The position numbers and the translations under genes were made by a program. A stretch of DNA of 64,000 nucleotides, taken from CAYNRA01 sp046296415. Lineage in GTDB: Bacteria; Bacteroidota; Bacteroidia; Cytophagales; Spirosomataceae. How positions within the stretch are numbered: position 1 is the first letter of the stretch; each line of letters starts with the position of its first letter. Below are positions 17,573 to 26,527 of the stretch, piece by piece. The DNA lies in assembly GCA_046296415.1 (NCBI GenBank), contig JBKBLN010000004.1, positions 62,001 through 126,000 of the forward strand, read 5' to 3'. The notes under the pieces were generated by a model. That model was not told the origin of the DNA. It did no database searches and saw only the letters and a list, made by a program, of their open reading frames with translations.

Positions 17573-19798
17573 ATGCCATCATTCTTATCAACCACAAAGA
17601 AAAAAATAGTCGAAACCTTTGAAGGATTTCGAACACAATATAATCAGACCATTATTCAATCGAATTTGATCAGCCGTGACTTATCCTGGTTAAAATTCAA
17701 TGATCGGGTGTTGGATCAAGCTAAAAAAGAAGAGTTATCACTACCCGAGCGACTAAAATTCATGGCCATTACGGCCTCTAACTTGGATGAGTTTTTTACG
17801 ATTCGAGTGGGTAGCTTATACAACTACTTGGATTATGGTAAGCAGCGGGTTGATTATTCAGGACTTAAGGAGCATACGTTCCGAAAAGTCCTCTTGTCGC
17901 AGATCCGGAAATTTCGTGACGACCGAAATGAATTGTTCAAGAATGAGTTATTGCCTTTGTTTCCTGCCAATGGATTGGAATTGATTTCGATGTCGGAGCT
18001 CACGGAGGAAGAAATGGAGGAGGTGATGAATTATTTTGATTTCACCATCTACCCCATGCTGACCCCCATGTTGTATGATCAGACACATGCATTTCCAATT
18101 TTATTAGCGAAAAGCTTGATCTTTGCGGTGGTGTCGGATAGCCATGCAACTCACCCCTTGCATCCGACAAATTTAGATACTCGGAAACTATCGTTTGTTC
18201 AAATTCCACCCAATTTACCTCGATTTTTTACACTTCGTCGCGGTGATTCCTGCGCTTTATTACCGATTGAGCAGATTGTCCGACATCAGATTCATAAATT
18301 ATATCGAAACATCGAAATTATCTCGGTGGATCTGTTTCGAATTGTCCGAAACGGTGATTTTACCTTGGAAGAAAGCGATGATATGGAGTCGGATTTTGTG
18401 GATGAGATCAAACAAAAAATCAAAAGTCGACGCATAGGCCGAGTGGTCCGAATGGAAATTGAAGATAATTTTTCACCTTGGGTGATGGATCTATTACGGT
18501 CTCGCTGGGAGATTGACGAATACAATATTTTCGGAAATAATCCCTTGATCGATTACACTTGTTTGTGGCAAATCGTCAATCTTCCCGAGTTTAGACAGCC
18601 AGCAACCCAGAAGTCCATTTTACCTATCGGACTTACTCGGGATCAAATGAATCATATTTTTGAAGCCATTGAGGAGCGGGATATTCTATTGCACCATCCT
18701 TACAATAATTTTGAACCCGTTCTTCAACTTCTTGAAAAAGCGGCGGAAGACCCCAACGTTCTGTCGATCAAACTGACGATCTATCGTCTGGCGAAAAATT
18801 CAAGGGTGACAGCGGCTCTGTTAAAGGCAGCAGAGAATGGGAAACATGTGTCGGCCTTGTTTGAAATCAAGGCTCGTTTTGATGAAGAAAATAATATTCG
18901 AGAGGCCGAACGACTTCAAAAAGCGGGGTGCTTTGTCATCTATGGCATTGGGTGGTTTAAAACGCATACCAAGCTGATGTTGATTGTCCGGAAAGAAGGA
19001 AATCGGGTGGTTCAATATGCGCACATGGCCAGTGGAAATTACAACGAGGATACCTCGCGATTGTACACCGACATTGGGCTTTTGACGACGAATCCGGATT
19101 ATACACGTGATATTTCAGAATTTTTCAATGTTATAACTGGGCACTCTCAACCCGCTCATTATCAGCATTTAATCACTTCACCTCGTGATATGCGCCGACG
19201 GTTGATTGAAATGATTCAACGAGAGGCGCAGCACGCACAAGAAGGTTTGCCTTCGGGAATCTGTTTTAAGATCAATTCCTTGGAAGACCGAGAGATCATT
19301 GAGGAGTTATACAAGGCGTCTCAGGCGGGAGTACCCATTCAATTGATTGTCCGCGGAATTTGTTGTTTGCGTCCGGGAAGAAAAGGCTTGAGTGAAAACA
19401 TTCGAGTTATATCCATTGTGGGGGCGTACCTAGAACATGCCCGAATTTTGTGTTTCCGGAATGTAAATCAACCCGTGGTGTATGGAGGAAGTGCGGATCT
19501 GATGGTACGATCTTTTGACAAGCGAATCGAATCGATGTTTGAATTGATTGATCCCGAAGTTATTGCCCAAATGCTTCAAATTTTGGCTTATAACTTACGG
19601 GACAATGTCAATAGTTATGTATTGCAGGAAAATGGGGAGTACATCCGATATGTCGATAATGAACCAGCCTTCAATATTCATGAGGCATTTTATCATGTTC
19701 ATGAGATACCGTCGGTCTCGATCAACGAACTATTCTCTTTAAAGCGAGGCCCCGAGGCTGATGCCGGCTCGAATACCTCCTCCGCCCCCGAGTCGTAA
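17573..19798 (+). CDS. ppk1: Polyphosphate kinase 1
   Basis: This 741-aa enzyme makes inorganic polyphosphate from ATP at the membrane. The N-domain signature SRDLSWLKFNDRVLDQA (about residues 34-50) and the two phosphate-site histidines, H465 in HTKLMLI and H622 in EHARILCF, are in the expected phospholipase D-like halves. The C-terminal tail (SLKRGPEADAGSNTSSAPES) looks like a late extension; its 60 bp overlap the convergent outer-membrane gene. Confidence 0.95.
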   Translation: MPSFLSTTKKKIVETFEGFRTQYNQTIIQSNLISRDLSWLKFNDRVLDQAKKEELSLPERLKFMAITASNLDEFFTIRVGSLYNYLDYGKQRVDYSGLKEHTFRKVLLSQIRKFRDDRNELFKNELLPLFPANGLELISMSELTEEEMEEVMNYFDFTIYPMLTPMLYDQTHAFPILLAKSLIFAVVSDSHATHPLHPTNLDTRKLSFVQIPPNLPRFFTLRRGDSCALLPIEQIVRHQIHKLYRNIEIISVDLFRIVRNGDFTLEESDDMESDFVDEIKQKIKSRRIGRVVRMEIEDNFSPWVMDLLRSRWEIDEYNIFGNNPLIDYTCLWQIVNLPEFRQPATQKSILPIGLTRDQMNHIFEAIEERDILLHHPYNNFEPVLQLLEKAAEDPNVLSIKLTIYRLAKNSRVTAALLKAAENGKHVSALFEIKARFDEENNIREAERLQKAGCFVIYGIGWFKTHTKLMLIVRKEGNRVVQYAHMASGNYNEDTSRLYTDIGLLTTNPDYTRDISEFFNVITGHSQPAHYQHLITSPRDMRRRLIEMIQREAQHAQEGLPSGICFKINSLEDREIIEELYKASQAGVPIQLIVRGICCLRPGRKGLSENIRVISIVGAYLEHARILCFRNVNQPVVYGGSADLMVRSFDKRIESMFELIDPEVIAQMLQILAYNLRDNVNSYVLQENGEYIRYVDNEPAFNIHEAFYHVHEIPSVSINELFSLKRGPEADAGSNTSSAPES

Positions 19799-20335
19799 GC
19801 TGATAAAATCAATATCCCCTTGGTAGTATTGAGGCGTCAGATGAAGTTTCAAAAACAAAATCCTGGATTTAGGTGGAATATCAATGACCACCTGCTGGCG
19901 GACCCCCACAATTCCCCAGAGGTAATTTCGATCCGCACTTTGGGGGTAATGAACAAAGGAGTAACCGGCGCCAAACTCAAAGAAGGTCTCTGTTGCTACC
20001 TTGGCGGGAGCGGCTTGACATTTGTTTGACACGCGGTTCATCATTTTCTTACGAAAATTATTGGCTGTTTTGTTCATAGTGAGGGCTATGGGGACGGAAA
20101 TACCCGACGAGTTGTTCGATTCTTGGCTTTGAAATACATAACCAGCCCCTACACGCGCAGTAAGGAAACTACTTTGTAATCGTAAAAATGCCAATTCGTA
20201 GTTTAAGGAAACATTCGGGGAAATACCATACGACTCTACCACCAATGCATGGGTGTAGCGTGTTCGGTACATGAGTTGTGCGTAAAGGGTACTATTCAAA
20301 AAGAATAGTAGAATAGACAAAGTCAGCGAGCGCAA
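19739..20335 (-). CDS. Putative outer-membrane beta-barrel protein
   Basis: This 198-aa protein has a signal peptide (LTLSILLFFLNSTLYAQ) and alternating hydrophobic strands (YELAFLRLQSSFLTARVGAGY, then FFEFGAGYSFVHY) typical of small outer-membrane barrels of the phylum. It ends GGGIRAGISLGASL without a terminal aromatic residue. No specific function can be assigned. It is convergent with ppk1 and shares 60 bp with it. Expression could be affected by ppk1 transcription because no terminator lies between them. Confidence 0.65.
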   Translation of the reverse strand: MRSLTLSILLFFLNSTLYAQLMYRTRYTHALVVESYGISPNVSLNYELAFLRLQSSFLTARVGAGYVFQSQESNNSSGISVPIALTMNKTANNFRKKMMNRVSNKCQAAPAKVATETFFEFGAGYSFVHYPQSADRNYLWGIVGVRQQVVIDIPPKSRILFLKLHLTPQYYQGDIDFISLRLGGGGGIRAGISLGASL

Positions 20336-20433
20336 AGGTATTGAGCTTTAGGTGAGACAAAAAAAGCGATTGTTTCTGAAATTTTGGGGAAAATTTAGTT
20401 ATTTCACGGCTTTATTTTGTAAATAACCACTTC

Positions 20434-21675
20434 ATGGAACGATTCACCGGGATTATCGGCATATTTGTCATATTAGGAATTGCTTTTTTGTTATCCAATA
20501 ATCGAAAAGCAATTAATTACCGTACCGTGGGGGTTGGCTTGGCCCTGCAATTTGGTTTGGCTGTTTTTATTCTCAAGACGTCGGTTGGACAATCTTTGTT
20601 TCAGTCTTTGGGATTGGGAATTAATAAGGTGTTGGCCAAGGCTGAAAAAGGAGCGGAATTCGTTTTCGGGCCCCTTTACAACCGATCGTTGATGGGACAG
20701 GCATTTGGTGAGGGCAATACTTTTGTGTTTTTCTTTGATGTGACGGCCAAGATATTGTTTGTGGCTGTCTTGGTTAATATCTTTTATCACCTAGGGGTGA
20801 TGCAGCGCTTGGTGGCGATTTTGGCCAAAGGGATGAAAAAATTAATGGGCATCAGTGGGGCGGAGGCCCTTTCCAATGTGGCTTCGGCATTTGTTGGCCA
20901 AGTGGAAGCTCAAATTATGATCAAACCTTATGTAAAAAATATGACCATGAGTGAATTGATGGCCTCCATGACCGGAAGTTTCGCCTGCATTGCTGGAGGT
21001 GTCATGGCAGTGTACATTTCATTGGGTGTTCCTGCCCCCTATTTGTTGGCCGCCAGTTTAATGGCTGCTCCCGGGGCATTGGTCATTTCAAAAATTATTT
21101 GGCCTGAAACACAACCATCCGAGACGATGGGCGAGGTGCAGTTAACTTCCGCCAAAAGTCATGCTAATTTATTGGATGCCATTGCCTCAGGTGCATCGGA
21201 GGGATTGAAAATCTCCTTGAACGTAATGGCGATGCTCATTGGATTCATCGGTTTAATTTATTTAATAGATGCCCTTTTATGGCGGGTTGGTTATTATGGT
21301 TGGGGACAAATTGACTTGAGCTTAAATTTTCTATTAGGTAAAGTCTTTAAATATTTTGCTTTGGTGATGGGAGTTCCTTCACAGGATATAGAGGTGGCGG
21401 GTTCCTTGATGGGGACCAAAATGGTAGTCAATGAGTTTGTCGCCTACCTCGACCTGGTGAAAATGAAGGATACCTTGGATCCCAAAACACTGGCCATTAC
21501 GAGCTTTGCCTTGTGTGGTTTTGCCAACTTCTCATCCATTGCTATTCAGGTAGGTGGGATTTCAGAGTTAGCCCCATCACGTCGAAGTGATTTAGCTAGA
21601 ATTGGATTCAAAGCACTGATTGGAGGGACTTTGGCTTCCTATATGTCTGCTACCATCGCGGGACTTTTGTTGTAA
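20434..21675 (+). CDS. Concentrative nucleoside transporter (NupC/CNT)
   Basis: This 413-aa inner-membrane protein is a CNT-family nucleoside:cation symporter. It contains the Gate/nucleoside recognition segment (IYHL..MQRLVAILAKGMKKLMGISGAEAL region, about residues 115-150), FVGQVEAQIMIKPY (about 153-166) and the C-terminal KMVVNEFVAYLDL and CGFANFSSIAIQVGG motifs. Length is normal. It stands alone; the following 1.1 kb is repetitive and contains insertion-sequence debris. Confidence 0.92.
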   Translation: MERFTGIIGIFVILGIAFLLSNNRKAINYRTVGVGLALQFGLAVFILKTSVGQSLFQSLGLGINKVLAKAEKGAEFVFGPLYNRSLMGQAFGEGNTFVFFFDVTAKILFVAVLVNIFYHLGVMQRLVAILAKGMKKLMGISGAEALSNVASAFVGQVEAQIMIKPYVKNMTMSELMASMTGSFACIAGGVMAVYISLGVPAPYLLAASLMAAPGALVISKIIWPETQPSETMGEVQLTSAKSHANLLDAIASGASEGLKISLNVMAMLIGFIGLIYLIDALLWRVGYYGWGQIDLSLNFLLGKVFKYFALVMGVPSQDIEVAGSLMGTKMVVNEFVAYLDLVKMKDTLDPKTLAITSFALCGFANFSSIAIQVGGISELAPSRRSDLARIGFKALIGGTLASYMSATIAGLLL

Positions 21676-21722
21676 TTTTTGAAAATCTCAAAAAAAGGTT
21701 CTGGGGATACGTATTCAGAATT

Positions 21723-21765
21723 ATGAATTATGAGTTATGAGTTATGAGTTATGAGTTATGAGTTG
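21723..21765. repeat. ATGAGTT heptamer tandem repeat
   Basis: About five consecutive copies of the 7-mer ATGAGTT, preceded by one ATGAATT, directly left of the IS3 remnant. The same kind of heptamer, in reverse orientation (AATTCAT), flanks the 168-bp repeats at 22.6-22.8 and 62.6-62.8 kb. Confidence 0.8.
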
Positions 21766-21868
21766 ATAATGCCTAAAAACTATTGACCGTTTGGTGTTAA
21801 TTATCACTCATTTCAATATTGAAGTTGATTCCCTGCTCTTTGGGAATTTTCCATATTATTTGGATTGC

Positions 21869-22177
21869 CTATTTAAGTCCATAGGCAAGGGGAGTTGAGA
21901 AGTTAAGTATTTTTTCAAAAACTTGGGGGGGCATTCTTTCTAATGATGAATGCGGTTTAGCTGAGTTATAGAGTAGTACGGTTCGGTCGAGTTCCAACCT
22001 CTTCACCCCCAGACCTTCCTTCTTGCCGGGTAGTTCAAAGGCGTCCCGTCCTATGTGTTGAGGTTGGATCAGAAAATATAGCTCTCGAAGCCCCATGTCG
22101 GGATGATCTCCCTGAAACTGGTGGATCTTGCCAATGACCTCCTTTTGCTTAGTGGCACGCTTCATCCATCGATTCAT
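21869..22177 (-). pseudogene. IS3 OrfB transposase remnant, catalytic core deleted
   Basis: The 102 codons join two distant parts of an IS3 OrfB. The first is the N-terminal HPDMGLRELYFLIQPQHIGRD region; the second is the C-terminal LLYNSAKPHSSLERMPPQVFE tail. The intervening integrase core with the DDE catalytic residues (about 200 residues) is absent. The junction lies near GKKEGLGVKRLELDR. It is also separated from OrfA by a stop, so no working transposase can be made. Confidence 0.8.
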
Positions 22178-22216
22178 GTATCCATGTAAGCTTTGTTTAC
22201 AAGTACCTACTGCTTC

Positions 22217-22510
22217 CTACAACTTTTGCAAGGTACAGTTCAGTCCTCCCCGCTTTTGAAGTTCAAGGAGTTTTTTGGTGTCACTCTCAGTCTCTACCGC
22301 AACCATTGTCGGTTTAGAGTTCTTCATAGGACCAAATTGTTTAATCCAACGGTGAACAGAGGCTAGAGAAAGCTCATATTCTTGAACAAGTTCGCAAATT
22401 CTAAGCTGACCGGACTCAATTTCCCGGACTCTTTCAATTTTAAAAGATTCACCGTCGGTGCGAACTCTTCGCTGAGCTATGCTCATCTTAAATTGCTGAC
22501 GATTTGCCAT
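22217..22510 (-). pseudogene. IS3 OrfA transposase, truncated
   Basis: The 97 codons show the OrfA helix-turn-helix (IESGQLRICELVQEYELSLASVHRWIKQFGP, about residues 31-61), which binds the element ends. The normal leucine-zipper continuation is lost after ELQKR: the frame then reads GGLNCTLQKL and stops, consistent with a small frameshift. Part of the same dead element as the OrfB remnant. Confidence 0.75.
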
Positions 22511-22584
22511 CTTTCTATCATGTAACGGTTTAAAATTTAATCCTAAAACCGGTCAATCTATTTCAGGCAATATCAACTCATAAT

Positions 22585-22762
22585 TCAATGTCGTTTAGTT
22601 AGTGGATTCTTTCAGGAAGTAGCCCATGATTACGGCCCTTCAGGCCTTTTTTTGCTAGGGTTTTTGCCATTTTCCTAGCCTTCGCAGGCTAGGTTATTGA
22701 TTAAGCACCGTTGGTGCTGGATTAAAGCAGCTAGGTAAAACTCCTTAATTAAACGACATTGA
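22585..22762. repeat. 168-bp dispersed MITE-like repeat, copy 1
   Basis: The element has terminal inverted repeats TCAATGTCGTTTA (22585-22597) and its complement (22750-22762), and contains several hairpins: CCTAGCC/GGCTAGG, AGCACC/GGTGCT and GCTAGG/CCTAGC. A second, clearly homologous copy is at 62582-62755. It has no coding capacity. Both copies are bordered by AATTCAT heptamers. Confidence 0.8.
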
Positions 22763-22806
22763 CTCATAATTCATAACTCTCTCCCCTTACCTTCAAACCA
22801 TTCGTT

Positions 22807-24303
22807 TTATTCCTCCCAAGCCTTGGAACGTTCAATGGCTTTTTTCCAACCTTTGTAGAATGAATTTCGCACGTCTTCATTCATGTGGGGATTCCATTTT
22901 CGGTCGACACCCCAGTTCGAGAGTAAATCTTCTTGGTTTTTCCAATATCCCACCGCCAAACCGGCAGCATAGGCGGCACCCAGAGCGGTGGTTTCTATCA
23001 TTTTAGGTCGAATCACCTCGGCATCTAACAGATCTGATTGGAATTGCATGAGGAGTTCATTCACGGTCATGCCCCCGTCAACGCGAAGCGATTTGATATC
23101 GATTTGTGCGTCTTTTTCCATGGCTTCCAAGACGTCTCGAGTTTGGTAAGCGGTGGCCTCCAATACGGCTCTTGCGATATGGCCTTTGGTTACATAACGT
23201 GTCAAACCAGCAACGACACCCCGGGCAGTACTATCCCAATAGGGTGCATATAATCCTGAAAAAGCGGGTACAAAATAGGCTCCGCCGTTATCTTCTACGG
23301 AAGCTGCGAGTTCTTGAATTTCGGAGGATTGTTGAATCAACCCTAAATTGTCTCGCAACCATTGGACCAACGCACCGGCCATTGCCACAGAGCCTTCTAA
23401 GGCAAACTGAGGTGGCTGACCTGCCAATTGAAACGCTACGGTAGTGAGAAGTCCGTGCGTCGAAGGCACTCGTTTTTCGCCCGTATTCATTAAAAGAAAG
23501 CAACCCGTTCCATAGGTATTTTTTGCTTCTCCAGGCTGAAAGCAGGTCTGTCCAAAAAGCGCAGCCTGTTGGTCGCCAAGGATACCTGCCAGCGGAATTC
23601 CCTCTAGGACTTCAGCCGAGATCTCCCCATACACTTGGCTACTAGGTACAATCGACGGAAGGATCGAGGCTGGAATGTTCAAGACTTCCAGAATTTCGGG
23701 ATCCCAAGTGAGCGTTTCTAGATTCATTAACTGAGTTCTGGAGGCATTGGTGACATCGGTGATGTGCAGGCCGCCCTTTGTGCCTCCTGTTAAATGCCAA
23801 GCCAAATAACTGTCCATATTGCCAAAGCAAACATCCCCTCGCTCGGCATCGTCTCGAATCCCGTCGACCTGATTTAAAATCCATTGGATTTTCAACCCAC
23901 TAAAATAGGTAGCCAAGGGTAAGCCGGTTTTCTCTCGAAACCAAGCACTTCCATGCGATAGCTCGAGCTCCTCCACTACTTTTCCAACGCGGGTATCTTG
24001 CCAAACCAACGCATTGTAATACGGTTTACCAGTCCTCCGATTCCAGAGCACGGTGGTCTCTCGTTGATTGGTGATTCCGCAGGCCACAATATCCTTTAAT
24101 CCGATGTTTCCTTCAATTCGTGCGTGAGCAATGACTTCTTGCGTATTTTTCCAGATCTCCTCGGGGTTATGTTCTACCCAACCTGCTTTTGGGAAAATTT
24201 GAGCGTGTTCTTTTTGTCCAACCGAGATAATTTCTCCTTGTTTGTTGAATACAATGCAGCGTGTGCTGGTGGTTCCTTGGTCAATCGATACAATATAGCG
24301 CAT
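22807..24303 (-). CDS. glpK: Glycerol kinase
   Basis: This 498-aa FGGY-family kinase phosphorylates glycerol to glycerol-3-phosphate. It begins MRYIVSIDQGTTSTR, the phosphate-1 loop of the family, and contains GILGDQQAALFGQ (about residues 250-262) and LRVDGGMTVNELLMQFQ near 400. A long in-frame upstream extension lacks family similarity and would run through a terminator-like hairpin, so the ATG at 24303 (or the one at 24309) is the start. No glycerol facilitator or glpD is adjacent. Confidence 0.94.
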   Translation of the reverse strand: MRYIVSIDQGTTSTRCIVFNKQGEIISVGQKEHAQIFPKAGWVEHNPEEIWKNTQEVIAHARIEGNIGLKDIVACGITNQRETTVLWNRRTGKPYYNALVWQDTRVGKVVEELELSHGSAWFREKTGLPLATYFSGLKIQWILNQVDGIRDDAERGDVCFGNMDSYLAWHLTGGTKGGLHITDVTNASRTQLMNLETLTWDPEILEVLNIPASILPSIVPSSQVYGEISAEVLEGIPLAGILGDQQAALFGQTCFQPGEAKNTYGTGCFLLMNTGEKRVPSTHGLLTTVAFQLAGQPPQFALEGSVAMAGALVQWLRDNLGLIQQSSEIQELAASVEDNGGAYFVPAFSGLYAPYWDSTARGVVAGLTRYVTKGHIARAVLEATAYQTRDVLEAMEKDAQIDIKSLRVDGGMTVNELLMQFQSDLLDAEVIRPKMIETTALGAAYAAGLAVGYWKNQEDLLSNWGVDRKWNPHMNEDVRNSFYKGWKKAIERSKAWEE

Positions 24304-24367
24304 GGGCATAGGTTTAGAAAATGTAAAGATTGAAAAGAAATTGATTAATCCATAGATTAAATACGAC

Positions 24368-24402
24368 AAAACCCAGTAACCTGGCAAGATAACTGGGTTT
24401 TT
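24368..24402 (-). terminator. Second hairpin after the anti-sigma gene
   Basis: AAAACCCAGT and its complement flank a 15-nt loop; on the minus strand it is followed by TTTTG. It lies between the anti-sigma gene and glpK and would isolate the two units. Confidence 0.55.
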
Positions 24403-24440
24403 AGGTCCGTAATGAACCTGACAAATGTTTGCATGAAAAA

Positions 24441-24476
24441 GAAAAAAAGACACCAAAGTCAAAAACCATGGTGTCT
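24441..24476 (-). terminator. Terminator of the sigma/anti-sigma operon
   Basis: On the minus strand, AGACACCA pairs with TGGTGTCT around a 12-nt loop and is followed by a run of seven T, 14 bp after the anti-sigma stop codon. A good intrinsic terminator. Confidence 0.75.
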
Positions 24477-24489
24477 ATTCACTTTACCT

Positions 24490-25281
24490 CTAAACGTTGC
24501 CCATGACGTACATTGCTTCCAATGTAGGCACAGGGCTTCCTCCTTCTTTTTCAAGGGTGATTGCGAAGGCTGCCACATTTCCTGCGGCTCCTTTCATAGG
24601 CAATATCTTATCTCCATACGCCTGATCCAACACGCCCATATCCACTGGTTTGCCATCTACGATGGTCCAAAGTTGATATTGCTTTCCTGGGGCAGGCTTC
24701 GGAAGATTGTCTACATACAAGGCAACTTCGTTGCTGTTACGATTCCAAAATACAACCACTTCACTTTCGGGTGACTTTTCAACCCCCTGCAAGCGAATCA
24801 CTCGGTTGGCTGGGTTCTGAAAGTAAGCTAGCAAAGAGGCATTTTTCGTGTAAGTGGCCTCCAAGAGCATCCTTTCTTGGGCTAGATTCTGGTTGGTCTC
24901 CGACAAATCACGGTTTTGGAAAAATAACCAAACGATTCCCATCAACAGAACTACGGAAGCAGCAGCAGAAAACGTTGCCCACATAGGACGAACCGGTGCT
25001 GAAAAAGTCACAGGATTTGTTTCAACCTCCGATTCCGGTTCTTGGATGGATTCCTCAGCAAACGTAAGCTGAGCAAATATTTTATCTTTCAGCTCCACAG
25101 GGGGTTTCTTTTCAAACAAGGTGGCATACCCTGTTAGCGAAACCTCAAGCGCCTGGAGTTCGGCTTCGATCTCCGGGTAAATCTTGGAAAGACATTGTAC
25201 CTCGCGGCGTTCTTGGTCAGACACCACGCCCAGTACATATTCTTCCAGGATTCCTGACTTTATATATTCTTGAACGTTCAT
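24490..25281 (-). CDS. Anti-sigma factor, RskA-like
   Basis: This 263-aa single-pass membrane protein has an N-terminal cytoplasmic anti-sigma segment (YIKSGILEEYVLGVVSDQERREVQ, residues 6-29), a membrane helix at about 99-118, and a C-terminal periplasmic RskA domain with GKQYQLWTIVDGKPVDMGVLD (about 200-220). It overlaps the upstream sigma gene by 4 bp, the usual arrangement for a cognate pair. It should hold the ECF sigma factor inactive until an envelope or redox signal releases it. Confidence 0.88.
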   Translation of the reverse strand: MNVQEYIKSGILEEYVLGVVSDQERREVQCLSKIYPEIEAELQALEVSLTGYATLFEKKPPVELKDKIFAQLTFAEESIQEPESEVETNPVTFSAPVRPMWATFSAAASVVLLMGIVWLFFQNRDLSETNQNLAQERMLLEATYTKNASLLAYFQNPANRVIRLQGVEKSPESEVVVFWNRNSNEVALYVDNLPKPAPGKQYQLWTIVDGKPVDMGVLDQAYGDKILPMKGAAGNVAAFAITLEKEGGSPVPTLEAMYVMGNV

Positions 25282-25817
25282 ATTGCGAAATAATTTTTTA
25301 AGTCATGCAAAGCACTTCTAATTCTGGATTTGACGGTCCCTAACGGCAAGTCCAGCTTAGCAGCCGCCTCTTCTTGTGTGTACCCTTGCAGATACACTAA
25401 ATCCAATAAAATTTGTCGCTCAGGCTTGAGCCTTTGCATAACCTCTCGTAGATCGATGGTATTCACATTGGGTTGATGTTGGGTCAACCGATCGACTTCC
25501 TGCGTGTGGTCATCCAGGTCATCGAGTGCATACTTATCTTTCCTCAATTGGTCAATGGATGAATTCCGAGCTATGTTCATCATCCAGGTAAACAACCGAC
25601 CTCGGGCCGGATCATAGTCGTTGATTTTTCGCCAAATCTTCACGAAAACTTCTTGCATGATGTCGGCTGCCTGATCTTCATTTCGAACTACCTTGAAAAT
25701 CACACCATATAATGCCGATGAATACTGATCATACAGGTATTCAAATGCCTTTTTTTCGTTTCGTTTCAACGAAGCAACCAACTCGTCTTCTGTGTATTTG
25801 AGAGAAATTGTTGCCAA
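25278..25817 (-). CDS. ECF sigma-70 factor (SigK-like)
   Basis: This 179-aa protein has the two ECF domains: region 2 with EYLYDQYSSALYGVIFKVV, QAADIMQEVFVKIW and GRLFTWMMNIARNSSIDQLR, and region 4 with LVYLQGYTQEEAAAKLDLPLGTVKSRIR (about 143-170). The linkage to an RskA-type anti-sigma places it in the SigK-like group. It would redirect RNA polymerase to a stress regulon; targets are not evident here. The 240 bp upstream to 26056 are non-coding and show no clear promoter on this strand. Confidence 0.93.
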   Translation of the reverse strand: MATISLKYTEDELVASLKRNEKKAFEYLYDQYSSALYGVIFKVVRNEDQAADIMQEVFVKIWRKINDYDPARGRLFTWMMNIARNSSIDQLRKDKYALDDLDDHTQEVDRLTQHQPNVNTIDLREVMQRLKPERQILLDLVYLQGYTQEEAAAKLDLPLGTVKSRIRSALHDLKNYFAI

Positions 25818-26056
25818 AATCTTTTTTGTTTAGAGGTTTAACTTACCTACCACGGCATTGAGCTTATTGCTTTTGTAAGCGTTGTCATGAAAATGTACGC
25901 AGCAGGCTTGGCTTTGGATCATGGAGTTTTCATTTTTTTGAAAAACATTTTAGTAAACAAAAAGTTGGGATGAAACCTATATTCCAAGGTCACCTGTTTT
26001 AAAATTAGGTAATTATTCCTTTTTTTGTATCATTCCTAGCATCAAATCCTTTCGTT

Positions 26057-26527
26057 ATGGCCAAAGCAGATGTCAAAATTGTCGAAGTGTTGCGTCGGAC
26101 CGCCGAAAAATTGTCTCAAGGATCTACGTACATGTGGGGTCACATGGGTAGTTGCAACTGCGGAAACCTCGCCCAAGAGGTAACGCAGCTCAGCAAAGCT
26201 CAAATCCATGCCTATGCCATGCGGGGCTGTGGCGATTGGAACGAGCAATTGAATGATTATTGTGAGACCAGCCAAATGCCCATGGATTTGGTCATCTTTG
26301 AATTGCTGTCTTTTGGATTTTCATTACAGGATCTCAAAGCGCTGGAGTATGTCTCAGATCCCGCTGTCCTGGAACGGCTGCCAAAAGAGAAACGTCACCT
26401 CCGTCGCAATGTTCGGGAGGACGTAGTCGTTTATTTACAAACTTGGGCTGACCTCGTCGAGGAACAAATTTTAGCCCAAATCGAATTACCGAACTTTACA
26501 TTACATGAAACACCTGCGTTTGCCTAA
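26057..26527 (+). CDS. Conserved Cys-rich hypothetical protein
   Basis: I do not recognise a characterised family in this 156-aa soluble protein. It is mostly helical, with cysteines in GSCNCGNLA (about residues 31-39) and in RGCGDWNEQLNDYC (about 55-68) and several Trp/His residues nearby, a pattern that could bind a metal. No signal peptide is visible. It overlaps the next gene (outer-membrane-type) by 23 bp in a different frame, so the two are probably coupled despite different cell locations. Confidence 0.65.
   Translation: MAKADVKIVEVLRRTAEKLSQGSTYMWGHMGSCNCGNLAQEVTQLSKAQIHAYAMRGCGDWNEQLNDYCETSQMPMDLVIFELLSFGFSLQDLKALEYVSDPAVLERLPKEKRHLRRNVREDVVVYLQTWADLVEEQILAQIELPNFTLHETPAFA

Larger units (their letters stand above)
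21782..22557 (-). mobile_element. Decayed IS3-family insertion sequence
   Basis: The 776-bp element is bounded by imperfect inverted repeats beginning ATTGACCG (21782) and, on the other strand at 22557, ATTGACCGG; the trinucleotide CTA stands at 21780-21782 and 22558-22560 and may be the target duplication, though the left copy shares a base with the repeat. It contains a broken OrfA and a broken OrfB on the minus strand. An intact IS3 element is about 1.2-1.5 kb, so roughly half is missing and it cannot transpose on its own. Confidence 0.75.

Noticed and set aside
24304..24462. Longer N-terminus for glycerol kinase
   Set aside because: The extension crosses two terminator hairpins and has no similarity to the FGGY family.
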